Shown: positions 8,448 to 17,221, counted from the first letter of the stretch. The stretch: DNA of 64,000 nucleotides from Anaerolineae bacterium (GCA_023384355.1 JAHDWL010000008.1:44411-108410), one strand, 5' to 3'. Numbers and translations are program-made. The notes: generated from the sequence alone by a model not told the origin.

Positions 8448-9434
8448 TCAGCGGCGCGACCGTTTATCTTCCTGTAACAATTGCGTCAGCAAGGCAATGT
8501 CGTTGCTCAGGTTCCGCTGGCGGACGTAGAGGTAGAGCATATAGAGCAAGGCCAGCGACGACATGACCGCATAGCCGCCGATCAGATAGCGGTTGAACAG
8601 ATTGGGATCGGAAACCTGCGCCTGCAGCGCGGGCAGGGCCAGGATAACACCGCTCGCCACTGCCTGGCCGCTCTGACCGCGGCCGCCGAGATAGGCCGCC
8701 ACGCGCGTTTTCAGGCTGTCGGCGTAATCGATCAGGTTTTGCAGGCGCGTCCGCGCCAGAATCCAGGCCGTGCCCAGCAGCGAGAAGGCGATGACGTTGA
8801 TCGTCAGGGTGATGCCCATCTTGGCCGAATCCAGGCCGTTGAACTCCTGCAAGCCCTCGGCCGCGCCGGCGGCCGCTTCCGTCGTCCCACCGATCACCAC
8901 CGGGTGGATATCGCGGAAGATGCGGATGCTGACAAAGGTCAGGATGATGGTGACGAACGAGACGATGGCATAAACAGCAGCATAGCGGGCGCGCTTGTGC
9001 GGATCTTCGATAGCGCCGCGCAGCATGAAGTAGGCGGCATAGACCAGCCAGGCAACCGTGATGAGCGTCAGGCGCGGGCTCCAGATCCACCAGGTGTTCC
9101 AGGCCGGCTTGCCCCAGAAGGAGCCGCCGACGATGGTCATGGTCAGGAAGACCAGCCCGGCCTCGATGGATGCCAGAGAGACGACGTCATAGATGCGGTT
9201 GGACTTGCGCAGATAGAGCACGCCGCACAGCAAGGCTACGCCGAACACTACTGAACCGACCCACGCCGCACCGACGTGGAAATAGAACAGGCGCTGCACG
9301 TTGCCCATGGTCATCTCGGTCGGGGCGAAGAAGAAGTTCGCCGCGATAGCGACGGCCATTCCGATCACCGCGCTGATGCTGAAGATTTGAATCAAGCGGT
9401 CCAGCCGCGGGTTTGAAAGTTTTGCGGGGGCCAT
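8448..9434 (-). CDS. ccmC: Heme exporter CcmC, apparently with a CcmD-like C-terminal extension
   Basis: CcmC moves or presents heme on the outer face of the membrane for cytochrome c maturation. The Trp-rich loop WGKPAWNTWWIWSPRLT is clear. One conserved His lies in QRLFYFHVGAAW and another in DIHPVVIGG. In canonical CcmC the loop ends W-W-x-W-D-x-R; here the Asp is Ser. At 328 residues the protein is about 80 longer than usual CcmC. The extra end is a single hydrophobic helix (YLIGGYAVMSSLALLYMLY) followed by a basic coiled tail, which resembles a fused CcmD. TGGAG lies about 9 bases before the ATG. Confidence 0.85.
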   Translation of the reverse strand: MAPAKLSNPRLDRLIQIFSISAVIGMAVAIAANFFFAPTEMTMGNVQRLFYFHVGAAWVGSVVFGVALLCGVLYLRKSNRIYDVVSLASIEAGLVFLTMTIVGGSFWGKPAWNTWWIWSPRLTLITVAWLVYAAYFMLRGAIEDPHKRARYAAVYAIVSFVTIILTFVSIRIFRDIHPVVIGGTTEAAAGAAEGLQEFNGLDSAKMGITLTINVIAFSLLGTAWILARTRLQNLIDYADSLKTRVAAYLGGRGQSGQAVASGVILALPALQAQVSDPNLFNRYLIGGYAVMSSLALLYMLYLYVRQRNLSNDIALLTQLLQEDKRSRR

Positions 9435-9509
9435 AAAGATTGCTCCATTTAAATTATAGATTAACCATTCAGGATGCCGTTGCCATCCTCTGCGATCAGC
9501 CACGGGAGA

Positions 9510-9570
9510 GTCAGGCAACCGGTAACCAACACCGCCGGTTTCTCTGTGACGCCTTTCCCGGTTGCCTGAC
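9510..9570. repeat. GTCAGGCA-type hairpin repeat, copy 1
   Basis: A perfect 13-bp stem pairs GTCAGGCAACCGG (9510-9522) with CCGGTTGCCTGAC (9558-9570) around a 35-base loop. The same outer stem occurs in the two hairpins inside the mobile element at 19117-19384 and at the right window edge. The right flank (CCCCTACAC) also resembles the flank of the hairpin at 19281-19342 (CTCTACAC). Confidence 0.7.
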
Positions 9571-9757
9571 CCCTACACAGGACTATGCGATTTCTCAACA
9601 GCACCAAGCCAATTTCGGCCGGATGTCCGTTTTTATTCGCCAACTAGTATAAACCTGCATTGAGGGACCGATGCGATCACCTGCAACGAATTTACATTCG
9701 CCCAGGATCAAGAAACAACAGGCTGCAAGCGACAGGACTTCTTTATCTCGTATCTAT

Positions 9758-9790
9758 ACTCGTAACTCGTCACTCGTCACTCGAAATTCC
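9758..9790. repeat. Heptanucleotide tandem repeat, second site
   Basis: Units ACTCGTA, ACTCGTC, ACTCGTC, ACTCGAA, ATTCCC run into the end of the ccmB gene. This is the same family as at 4831-4864. Confidence 0.6.
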
Positions 9791-10492
9791 CTATGACTCT
9801 ACCACAAACCGGTATGTCAGAAAACCGACGGCGATCATGAGCAGATCGTAGGCGATGACCAGCAGCACGGGCGACTGGATCATCTCCCATGATGCCTCAC
9901 CGCGCATGGCCGAGGCGATGTAGGTCGTGGTCGCCATGGCCGCCGGCAGCACCAGCGGCAGCGAGACGGGCAGCAGAAGGACGGGCAACAACACCTCACG
10001 CGTGCGGCTCTGGATCGTCATGGAGGTGATGAGCACCCCGACGGCGATATAGCCGATCGTGCCCAGCGCCAGGATCAGCATGACCATGGGCAGATAATAC
10101 GGCTGGTTGAAGAACACAGTGAACAGGACGACCAGGATGGCGTCGAGCAGCAGGGTGAACAGGGTGATGCTGATCACCTTCCCCGCATAAAGCGCGGTAC
10201 GCGGGACGGGGGCGATGAGCATCGCGTCGAAGACCTGATTTTCACGGTCCAGCGCCAGCGAGCGGTTAAGCCCCAGGATGGCGGCCAGCAGAACGATGGC
10301 CCACAACAAGGCCGGCGACACGCTCCGCCCGGCGGCGAGGTTGATATTGGCAGCCATGCCCAGAGCGAAGTTGAACATGATGATCGTCGCCAGCGAGAAC
10401 ATCACCATGACGCTAATGGTCTGGCGCGTTCGCCCCTCGATGCGCAAATCCTTCCACACAACTGCCCACACGGCCGCCCAGAATTCCTTCAT
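9791..10492 (-). CDS. ccmB: Heme exporter membrane subunit CcmB
   Basis: This 233-residue protein with six predicted hydrophobic helices begins MKEFWAAVWAVVWKDLRIEG; the KDL(R)xE segment is typical of CcmB. It is the permease partner of CcmA in the ABC complex that releases heme-loaded CcmE during system I cytochrome c maturation. The ATG at 10492 starts this conserved segment; the frame is open upstream but the extension is not family-like. It lies about 100 bases downstream of ccmA on the same strand. Confidence 0.88.
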   Translation of the reverse strand: MKEFWAAVWAVVWKDLRIEGRTRQTISVMVMFSLATIIMFNFALGMAANINLAAGRSVSPALLWAIVLLAAILGLNRSLALDRENQVFDAMLIAPVPRTALYAGKVISITLFTLLLDAILVVLFTVFFNQPYYLPMVMLILALGTIGYIAVGVLITSMTIQSRTREVLLPVLLLPVSLPLVLPAAMATTTYIASAMRGEASWEMIQSPVLLVIAYDLLMIAVGFLTYRFVVES

Positions 10493-10589
10493 GCTGTTCA
10501 AAACCTGCCCAACACAACAAATGAGGGTGAATCCCCGCGGCAATCTCTTACCACCGATCTTCTGAATACCGCCCACTGATTACCGGTCA

Positions 10590-11285
10590 TTACATCGTCA
10601 CCTCAGCATACAGATCATACACCGCCGCCGGGCTGATCTCCGATCTGGTCACCTCACGGGCAATGCGGCCGCCGTGAAGAATCGCCAGCCGATCGGCCAA
10701 ACCGAGGCCATGAGCCAGATCATGGGTAATCATCAGGATCGTCCGGCCGCGGGCCGATTCCTCGCGCAGGAGGACGTCCAGCAAACCCGTCGCCTCCTGA
10801 TCCAGCCCGGTGTACGGCTCGTCGAGCAGAAGCACGTCCGGTTCGTGGAGAGTGGCGCGGGCGATCGTGAGGCGTTGGATCATGCCGCGCGAGAATGTGC
10901 CGACAGGATCGCGCTGGCGGGCGAAGAGGCCCACCTTGCGCAGCGCCGTGGCGACTCGCGCCTCGGCGTCCGGCAGACGATAGAGCCGGGCGAAGAACGA
11001 CAGATTCTCGGCGGCCGTCATGTCGCGGTAAAGCAATGAGTGGTGCGAGACGAGGCCGATATGGCTGCGAACGCGGTCAGCTTGCTCCGGCAATTGCCAG
11101 CCGCCGACACGGACTTCGCCTGCCGTCGGCCTCAGCAAGGTGGCGACTATGCCCATCAGCGTGCTCTTCCCCGCCCCGTTCGGTCCCACGAGGGTGACGA
11201 ATTCACCCTCGGCGACGTTGAGGTTCACGCCGCGTAATACCGGGTTCAGGCCATATTGCTTGACGAGGCCATTGATAGCGATCAT
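10590..11285 (-). CDS. ccmA: Heme exporter ATP-binding subunit CcmA (ABC ATPase)
   Basis: This 231-residue ABC ATPase has Walker A GPNGAGKST, signature FSRGMIQRL (variant of LSxGQ), Walker B VLLLDEP and switch His in LMITHD. Directly upstream of ccmB and ccmC, it is best assigned as CcmA, which powers release of holo-CcmE. ATG at 11285 is preferred over a TTG at 11321; neither has a strong ribosome site. No ccmE, ccmF or ccmH gene is visible in the window, so the remaining system I parts must lie elsewhere or be absent. Confidence 0.85.
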   Translation of the reverse strand: MIAINGLVKQYGLNPVLRGVNLNVAEGEFVTLVGPNGAGKSTLMGIVATLLRPTAGEVRVGGWQLPEQADRVRSHIGLVSHHSLLYRDMTAAENLSFFARLYRLPDAEARVATALRKVGLFARQRDPVGTFSRGMIQRLTIARATLHEPDVLLLDEPYTGLDQEATGLLDVLLREESARGRTILMITHDLAHGLGLADRLAILHGGRIAREVTRSEISPAAVYDLYAEVTM

Positions 11286-11331
11286 TGGGCTGGATTGTAG
11301 GGCATTGCTACCGGTGGACAAGTGACGATCG

Positions 11332-12195
11332 TCACCTCTCCGCCAGATATACTTCCCATTCGCCCGCGTCGTACAAGGGCAGGCCGTCCCACCCGGAGTA
11401 GCTCGTCACCTTTGCAAAACCGGCAGTGCGCATCATCGCCGCCATCTCATCGACCTCATAGGTCTGATCACAAAGGGTGATCTCGTCCATCGCTCCGCTC
11501 TCCAGGTGCAGAATGAAGTAGCGCTCGATCGATGCCTGCTCAGCCGCGTTCCAGCGTCGCTCGCCGAGGTGCAGAAACGGCCGCCCGCCCCATAGCCCTG
11601 TGTCGTCGGTAAACCACCAGGAGCTGTCTTGCTTGTCCACCCGCGCCGGATTGAGCAGCTCGACACACAGACGGCCGCCGGGCCGCAGGGCGGCGGCCGC
11701 CTTGCGCAGCAGCGTCACCGCCTCGTGGCGCGGAAAGACGGCCAGTTGCCCATAGAGAAAAATCGCCGCGTCGAACGCGCCCGGCTCCGGTTCCCAGGCG
11801 CGAAGGTCGGCCTCGACGAACGTGCAGAGGTCGCCCACACCTTCGTCGAGAGCCAGCTGTCGGGCATACGCGATCGAGGCCGGGCTGAAGTCGACACCTG
11901 TGACGCGCGCGCCACGCCTCGCCAGCGCCGTGGCATAGAGGCCCGGCCCGCAGGTGAGGTCAAGGACGCGGCCGCCCATTGAGAGGGTCAGCCGCTCCCA
12001 CAGCCAATCGAGTTGGACGGTGCGCTCGGCCGCCTGCCGGGTCGCCGCGCCGTGGCTCTCGTCAAGGTGTTCGCGCAGCATCCGCGCCGAGAAGTCGGGG
12101 TCGTTCCACGGCAGGTTGCCGCCGTTCTGCCAAAGAGGCGGCGGGTCGGGCCGGTTGTAGATGTGCCATAGAGCGCTGGACAGGGAATCATTCAT
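11332..12195 (-). CDS. Class I SAM-dependent methyltransferase
   Basis: This 287-residue protein has motif I VLDLTCGPGLYA, the acidic post-I residue in VTGVDFSPASIAYAR, and later strand motifs (FDAAIFLYGQLAVF, LRPGGRLCVELL). This is the Rossmann methyltransferase fold that binds S-adenosylmethionine. The substrate is not evident; the C-terminal half (GERRWNAAEQASIERYFI) resembles that of small-molecule methyltransferases. ATG at 12195 is preceded by GGTGGGA. It ends 46 bases before ccmA begins on the same strand, so it could be cotranscribed with the ccm genes. Confidence 0.85.
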   Translation of the reverse strand: MNDSLSSALWHIYNRPDPPPLWQNGGNLPWNDPDFSARMLREHLDESHGAATRQAAERTVQLDWLWERLTLSMGGRVLDLTCGPGLYATALARRGARVTGVDFSPASIAYARQLALDEGVGDLCTFVEADLRAWEPEPGAFDAAIFLYGQLAVFPRHEAVTLLRKAAAALRPGGRLCVELLNPARVDKQDSSWWFTDDTGLWGGRPFLHLGERRWNAAEQASIERYFILHLESGAMDEITLCDQTYEVDEMAAMMRTAGFAKVTSYSGWDGLPLYDAGEWEVYLAER

Positions 12196-12256
12196 AAGTC
12201 CCACCACGTATCAGCGGCACCTTTAGCCCGGCGCGATCGCCCTCTGCCCGTGGTCA

Positions 12257-12286
12257 TTGATTAGCCGCGTTCGATCAAGCTACAAT
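12257..12286 (+). promoter_or_regulatory. Candidate promoter for the GNAT gene at 12302
   Basis: TTGATT (12257-12262) and TACAAT (12281-12286) are separated by 18 bases. Transcription would begin about 12293, only about 9 bases before the ATG at 12302. That fits the lack of a Shine-Dalgarno there and suggests a nearly leaderless message. Confidence 0.35.
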
Positions 12287-12301
12287 ATTATAATGATTAT
12301 A

Positions 12302-12715
12302 ATGCTCGACATCACCTACACCCAAACAACTGCCGGCGTCGATTGGGATCAGTTGACGGCCGATCTGCAAGCCGATGACTTTGACAACGGCCGCACGCCC
12401 GAAGAGCTGCGTCGCTCCTTCGAGAACAGCGCCGTCGTCGCCTTCGCCTGGATGGGTGGACGTGTCATCGGTAAAGCCCGCGCCCTATCCGACGGCGTGT
12501 GCAATGCCTACGTCGTTGACGTATGGACTCACAGTGATTACCGGCGACGTGGCGTCGCTACGCGACTGATGCGGTTGCTGGAAGAGAGGCTGGAGGGCCA
12601 GCATATTTACCTGTTCACCGACGATGCCGTGGCGTTCTATCACAGCCTGGGGTATAAGCGGCAGGGGACAGGATTGAGCCTGGTAGTGGGCAAATGGTTG
12701 CGGCGGTTCGATTGA
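12302..12715 (+). CDS. GNAT-family N-acetyltransferase
   Basis: This 137-residue protein has the acetyl-CoA-binding motif A: YVVDVWTHSDYRRRGVATRLM, with the R/Q-x-x-G-x-G/A loop as RRRGVA. Motif B follows (HIYLFTDDAVAFYHSLGYKRQG). It would transfer an acetyl group from acetyl-CoA to an amine; the substrate is unknown. The ATG at 12302 has no ribosome binding site, and two upstream in-frame ATG/ATA-rich codons overlap a promoter-like AT-rich stretch. It converges with the cyclase regulator gene downstream (16-base gap). Confidence 0.85.
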   Translation: MLDITYTQTTAGVDWDQLTADLQADDFDNGRTPEELRRSFENSAVVAFAWMGGRVIGKARALSDGVCNAYVVDVWTHSDYRRRGVATRLMRLLEERLEGQHIYLFTDDAVAFYHSLGYKRQGTGLSLVVGKWLRRFD

Positions 12716-12731
12716 CAGGTTCATCCCGCCG

Positions 12732-15497
12732 TCAGGCGATACCGGCGAAATTCACCGCATAGGCCATCGCCTCATCCAGGCTCATCGCCCGGCCGCGCAC
12801 CCGCAGTCGGTCCAATTCTCGCTCGTCGAGAGCGATGTGCAGTCTCTCACGCAGGCGTTCCACCTCCACCCGGTCGGCAGGCCACCACGCCGCGCCTGAT
12901 TGGGCCAGTTGCGCCTCGGCCGCACCCAACAGCGTCGCCGCCCGCGCCGGATCGCCCAGCACCACGCCGACGACCGCCAGTCCGGCCAGACACTCGATCA
13001 TGCCGCGCTTGTTGCCCAGTTTACGAAATGCGTCGAGGCTCTCGCGAAATAACGCATCAGCCCGGGCCACATCGCCGTCGTGGAGAGCCATATATCCCAT
13101 CGTGTGGATCAGGCGGGCCTGGTCGCCCACCGCGTCGGCACGGTGGAAATAATCTTCGGCCTGCTCATAATAGTCGCGCGCTTGCTCATAATCTCCCTGG
13201 GCACGGGCCACCTCGCCGAAGTTGTTGAGCGTGAAGGCAACCAGCCATGGATCGCCCAGCTGTTGCGAGGCCGGCCAGGCCTCCCTGAGCCATTTCAAGG
13301 CCTGCTCATATTCACCCATCCCCAGCAAGGCATTGGCCAGATGCACCAGCGCCGTCGCCTTGTCCCATTCTTCATGGGCCTGGTCGAACATTTCCGCCGC
13401 CAGCGTGATATGGGAGTAGGAGTCACGATCCCGCCCCTGATTCAGGAGAATGATGCCGTAACTCAGGTGCGCCAGCGTCAGACCTACCTCGAACCCGGCC
13501 GTCTCAAATTCCCGGATGGCTTCCCCGGCATTCCCGGCGGCGATGGTCAGATCCCCCTGCCACATCTCCATGAATCCGGCAGCCAGCAGACTCATCCCCC
13601 GCGGCACTCCCTCGCTCCCCACTGTAGCCTGTGCCACACGTTCGCTCCAGGCTCGGCCCTCGTGGAAGTGCCCATGGCGATACCAGAACCACGTCTGGAA
13701 CACACAGATGCGACTGGAGACAGAGATGTCGTTGCCCGGTTCCAGTCCAAAGGCGATAGCCGCCCGATAGTTGTCGTGCTCGGTCTCCATATATTCGAGA
13801 CGCTCCAGCGCGGTCGCGCCCATCATGCTGGTCCACTTCTCCATGGCCTCGCGGGCGAAATACTCGGCGTGGGCACCACGCAGCATCCCGGTCTCGCCCG
13901 CTTCTGCCAGCTTCTCCAGGGCATAATCGCGAATCGTCTGGAGCATGTCGAAGCGGGGTTCATCAAATTCCCACTCAACCTGACGCAGCAGACTGTTGTG
14001 CAGCAACGTCTCGACCCCGGTGAAGACGTCGATTGTCCCGTCGGGATTACAAATCTCCTCGGCCGTCTCCAGCGTGAAGCCGCCGACGAAGACGCCCAGT
14101 TGCCGGAATAGAGTTTGCTCGTCGGGCTGGAGAAGTTTAAAGCTCCAGTCGATGGCACCGCGCAGCGTTTGCTGGCGCGTGGGAAGATCGGCCGCGCCGC
14201 CTACCAGCGTCTTCATGCTCTGGTCGAGACGCTTGAGTAGCGCCACCGGGGGAAGCATGCGAATGCGCGCGGCGGCGATCTCTATCCCCAGCGGCAACCC
14301 GTCGAGCCGGCGGCATATGCCGGCCACGGCGGCGGCGTTGTCGGCCGTCAGGGTGAAAGACGGATGCGCGGCCTGGGCCTGCCGCACAAACAGCCGCACC
14401 GATTCATAAGTGAGAAGTTGCTCCACGGTTAGCGACGGATCGACCGGCGGCAACGGTAGCGTCGCCACCGGGTACTCGCGCTCGCCGCGCACCCTAAGCG
14501 GTATGCGGCTGGTGGCCAAAATCTTAAGCCGCGGCGTGACAGTCAGCAACCGGGCCACGTCCGGGGCGACAGCGATGATTTGTTCCAGATTATCGAGGAT
14601 GAGCAGCAACTCACGCCCGATTAGAAACTCGCGCAGGTTTTCGAACGGCGGCCGCCCGCCTCCTTCGCGAATTCCCAGCGTGTGGGCAATTGTGGTCATG
14701 ACCAGAACGGGATCGCTGATTGGCGCCAGATCGACAAAGTAGATACCGTCGGGGAAATTGCTCGCCAGCGCCTCACCGACAGCCAGGCTTAGTCGGGTCT
14801 TGCCCGTTCCGCCCGGCCCGGTCAGGGTGACCAATCTGACGGAGTCCTGGCCCAGCATTCCAACGATCTCCTGCCGCTCCCGCTCGCGGCCGATGAGAGG
14901 CGTCGGCGGCTCCGGCAGCGCGATGACTTGTCGCCCGGCCGACTGAATGGGCGGAAAGACGTTGTCGAGTCCGGGAATCCACAGCTGGAAAATCGTTTCG
15001 GGGCGGCTCAACCCCTTAAGCGCATGTGTACCCACATCGCGCAGCTCGAAACCTTCGGGCAGCGAATCCCGCACCAATTCGGCCGTCGCCTGTGACATGA
15101 GGACCTGCCCTCCGTAGGCCAGTCCGCGAATGCGCGCGCAGCGGTTGACGGTTGAACCGTAGTAGTCGCCGTCACGCCAGTCAACCGCGCCGGTGTGGAT
15201 GCCAATGCGGACATTGATGCGAACAGGCATATCGGGACGACCGCCAGTCAACGCGCTCTGGATGGCGGCCGCCGCCCGGATAGCGCCGTCTGCCTGGACA
15301 AAAACCGCGAAACGGCTATCTCCCTCGCCACGCGGCCGGACAACCCTCCCGCCGGCCTCCGCCACGATCGTCTCGATGGTCGTATCGTGAGCGAGCATGG
15401 CTCGCGGCATTGCATCAGGGAAGCGCTCCCACAAGGTCGTGCTGCCCTCGATGTCGGTGAAAAGGAATGTGACGGTGCCGGCCGGAAAGTCGTTCAT
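12732..15497 (-). CDS. Class III adenylate/guanylate cyclase - STAND ATPase - TPR regulator
   Basis: The protein has 921 residues. Residues 5-175 form a class III cyclase domain: metal Asp15 in FLFTDIEGST, Asp60 in GEGDSRF, and the transition-state Asn118/Arg122 pair in STVNRCARI. It may therefore be catalytically competent. An NB-ARC/AAA-type ATPase follows, with Walker A GPGGTGKT at 227-234 and Walker B LLLILDNLEQ. The C-terminal half consists of winged-helix and TPR repeats (QARDYYEQAEDYFHRADAVG and similar). Such proteins combine a cyclase input or output with MalT/STAND-like signalling. No DNA-binding domain is obvious. GAGGG lies about 8 bases before the ATG; a GNAT gene is divergent. 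Confidence 0.9.
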   Translation of the reverse strand: MNDFPAGTVTFLFTDIEGSTTLWERFPDAMPRAMLAHDTTIETIVAEAGGRVVRPRGEGDSRFAVFVQADGAIRAAAAIQSALTGGRPDMPVRINVRIGIHTGAVDWRDGDYYGSTVNRCARIRGLAYGGQVLMSQATAELVRDSLPEGFELRDVGTHALKGLSRPETIFQLWIPGLDNVFPPIQSAGRQVIALPEPPTPLIGRERERQEIVGMLGQDSVRLVTLTGPGGTGKTRLSLAVGEALASNFPDGIYFVDLAPISDPVLVMTTIAHTLGIREGGGRPPFENLREFLIGRELLLILDNLEQIIAVAPDVARLLTVTPRLKILATSRIPLRVRGEREYPVATLPLPPVDPSLTVEQLLTYESVRLFVRQAQAAHPSFTLTADNAAAVAGICRRLDGLPLGIEIAAARIRMLPPVALLKRLDQSMKTLVGGAADLPTRQQTLRGAIDWSFKLLQPDEQTLFRQLGVFVGGFTLETAEEICNPDGTIDVFTGVETLLHNSLLRQVEWEFDEPRFDMLQTIRDYALEKLAEAGETGMLRGAHAEYFAREAMEKWTSMMGATALERLEYMETEHDNYRAAIAFGLEPGNDISVSSRICVFQTWFWYRHGHFHEGRAWSERVAQATVGSEGVPRGMSLLAAGFMEMWQGDLTIAAGNAGEAIREFETAGFEVGLTLAHLSYGIILLNQGRDRDSYSHITLAAEMFDQAHEEWDKATALVHLANALLGMGEYEQALKWLREAWPASQQLGDPWLVAFTLNNFGEVARAQGDYEQARDYYEQAEDYFHRADAVGDQARLIHTMGYMALHDGDVARADALFRESLDAFRKLGNKRGMIECLAGLAVVGVVLGDPARAATLLGAAEAQLAQSGAAWWPADRVEVERLRERLHIALDERELDRLRVRGRAMSLDEAMAYAVNFAGIA

Positions 15498-15605
15498 GAT
15501 CGCGCCCTCAATCCCTCTGGCCCATTTTTCCCGCTGGGCAATGAAACTTTAACGGTTATCGACCGGTGGGGCAACATGATTACGACATTTAACGAAAAGG
15601 ATAAA

Positions 15606-16049
15606 ATGGTGCGCATGACCATCGAAATCTCATCTGACCCCGACCGGCTGAACGTCGACCTCATTCATCGCTGGCTCTCCAAAGAGTCGTATTGGGCGCA
15701 GGGACGGACGTTGGAAGCCATCCGCGCGACGATTGCCAACTCCATCTGCTTCGGCATCTACCTGGACGGCGAGCAGGTCGGCTTTGCGCGCGTTGTCAGC
15801 GACCGAGTGACCTTCGCCTGGCTGGCTGATGTCTTTATCGACGAGGCGCATCGCGGGCACGGCTACGGCAAGTCGCTCGTAGCCGCGGCGCTGGCACACC
15901 CGGAGCTGCGAGAGGTGCGACGTTGGCTACTGGCAACCAGAGACGCACACGGCTTATATGCCCAATACGGTTTTGCGCCCGTCCCTATCGGTCGGTTCAT
16001 GGATCGGGTGAACCCTGATCCCCGCAGCGCGACACCGGATCGCACCTGA
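15606..16049 (+). CDS. GNAT-family N-acetyltransferase
   Basis: This 147-residue protein of the GNAT fold includes VTFAWLADVFIDEAHRGHGY (motif A with HRGHGYGKSL as the pyrophosphate-binding loop) and RRWLLATRDAHGLYAQYGF. The sequence resembles the short GNAT group annotated as acetyltransferases acting on small amines. The frame is open far upstream, but the ATG at 15606 is preferred because AAGGA lies about 5 bases before it and family similarity begins here. It is divergent from the cyclase regulator. Confidence 0.85.
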   Translation: MVRMTIEISSDPDRLNVDLIHRWLSKESYWAQGRTLEAIRATIANSICFGIYLDGEQVGFARVVSDRVTFAWLADVFIDEAHRGHGYGKSLVAAALAHPELREVRRWLLATRDAHGLYAQYGFAPVPIGRFMDRVNPDPRSATPDRT

Positions 16050-16100
16050 CAGGCCGATGTTCAAACAATCGTCCGCGCGCCGGCCTGTCAAACCTGCTTT

Positions 16101-16718
16101 TCAGGATTCCTGATCGATTAACCATCGCAGATCGTCCAGAATGGCTTCGGCCGTGGCGTCATGGGGGTAAGCGACCAGGGCCCGTCCGTCGGGGCCGATG
16201 AGGTAGGTGCGCGTGGAGTGGTCGACCAGATAACCGGCGGCCGTGCTACCCTCATGACGCTGATAGAAAAGGCCGTAGGGCTCTCCCACACGATCGATCT
16301 CTTCCCTGGTGCCCGTGATGCCCATAAAAGTGGGATTGAAGGCTTCGGCATAGCGTGCCAGTGCCGCGAGCGTGTCGCGCTCTGGGTCGACCGAGACCAT
16401 GATGACCTGCATCCGATCGGCGTCATCGCCCAGCTCGCGGTGGACATTGGCCAGCTTGGACATGGTCGTGGGGCAAAAATCCGGGCAATACATATAGCCG
16501 AAGTAGAGGAAAACATACTGACCGCGAAAATCCGACAGACTCACCGGGCCATTCTCGGCCGCCAACGTGAAGTCCGGCAGCGGTTCCGGCTCCTCCAGCA
16601 CGGCCCCGGCAAACTCATGCGTCTCATCGATCGAACAGGCACCCAACCCACCAATCATAAAGGCCAGGAGCAAGAACACCATCAGACCCCACGATCCCTT
16701 CATTGACCATCGATACAT
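16101..16718 (-). CDS. SCO1/SenC-type copper chaperone lipoprotein
   Basis: This 205-residue lipoprotein (Cys28 after MIGGLGA) has a thioredoxin-like SCO domain. The copper-binding CxxxC is CPDFC (Cys78, Cys82) in GYMYCPDFCPTTM, and the third ligand His167 is in YLVDHSTRTYL. SCO proteins deliver copper to, or reduce, the CuA site of cytochrome c oxidase subunit II on the outer face of the membrane. It is third in a minus-strand operon with the PCuAC and FixH-like genes, and its start overlaps the FixH-like gene by 19 bases. Confidence 0.92.
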   Translation of the reverse strand: MYRWSMKGSWGLMVFLLLAFMIGGLGACSIDETHEFAGAVLEEPEPLPDFTLAAENGPVSLSDFRGQYVFLYFGYMYCPDFCPTTMSKLANVHRELGDDADRMQVIMVSVDPERDTLAALARYAEAFNPTFMGITGTREEIDRVGEPYGLFYQRHEGSTAAGYLVDHSTRTYLIGPDGRALVAYPHDATAEAILDDLRWLIDQES

Positions 16719-17194
16719 GATTCTTCTTCTCCACCGACTTCCAGATCAAACGAACGTGAAGCCTGGCGGCCGTCGCTCAGAGTCGCTTCGACAGTGACGA
16801 TCCAGTCACCGGCCATCGTCCAGCGAACCGGCGCCCTGTAGATACCATTCTCGCCACCGGCGACCGTCGCCTCAATCGGCATCATGTCAGCATGGGTCAT
16901 GTCGCCGCGGATTTGCAACGTGGCCGTGTCGATGGGTTGATCCTCGACATCAGCCACACGAAAGACGAGACGGCCGTCGCCGAGCGGCGGCGAAAATACC
17001 GGCGCTTCGAGCGAGATGAGAATGCGATCGGATGACAGGACATCATCGGGTGTCGGGATTATTATAGGGTTACCGGCCGGCAGCGACGTGCTGCCGGCCG
17101 GTTCAGTCACCCCCTGGCACCCGATTGTCGCACCGGCAAAAAGCAAGACGACGAGAAACGGAATAACACAGAAAAACGAACCCTGGCGCGTCAT
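16700..17194 (-). CDS. FixH/YtkA-like lipoprotein
   Basis: This 164-residue protein has a lipoprotein signal (FLVVLLFAGATIGC, Cys26). An Ig-like beta domain follows, ending VRWTMAGDWIVTVEATLSDG, the typical closing segment of FixH/YtkA domains. These domains occur beside copper-handling and cytochrome oxidase assembly genes. Met/His residues in DMTHADMMPIEA could bind copper (inference). It lies between the PCuAC gene (28-base gap) and SCO1 (overlapping), supporting a shared transcript. Confidence 0.8.
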   Translation of the reverse strand: MTRQGSFFCVIPFLVVLLFAGATIGCQGVTEPAGSTSLPAGNPIIIPTPDDVLSSDRILISLEAPVFSPPLGDGRLVFRVADVEDQPIDTATLQIRGDMTHADMMPIEATVAGGENGIYRAPVRWTMAGDWIVTVEATLSDGRQASRSFDLEVGGEEESCIDGQ

Positions 17195-17221
17195 TAGGCT
17201 ATTGACTCAATTGAAAACGGG

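Larger units (their letters stand above)
9435..9790. other. Intergenic gap in the ccm cluster holding repeats
   Basis: This 356-base gap separates ccmB from ccmC, which would otherwise be adjacent. It contains a GTCAGGCAACCGG hairpin (9510-9570) and a heptanucleotide repeat (9758-9790) at the 3' end of ccmB. No gene is seen in it. Both repeats belong to families found elsewhere in the window, so the gap looks like accumulated repeat insertions. Confidence 0.6.

Noticed and set aside
9435..9790. CRISPR-like array
   Set aside because: Repeats here are a single hairpin and contiguous 7-base units without spacers; no cas gene is present.
15195..15605. N-terminal extension of the GNAT frame overlapping the cyclase gene
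   Set aside because: The extension runs antisense to the conserved cyclase domain; the ribosome site and family similarity place the start at 15606.
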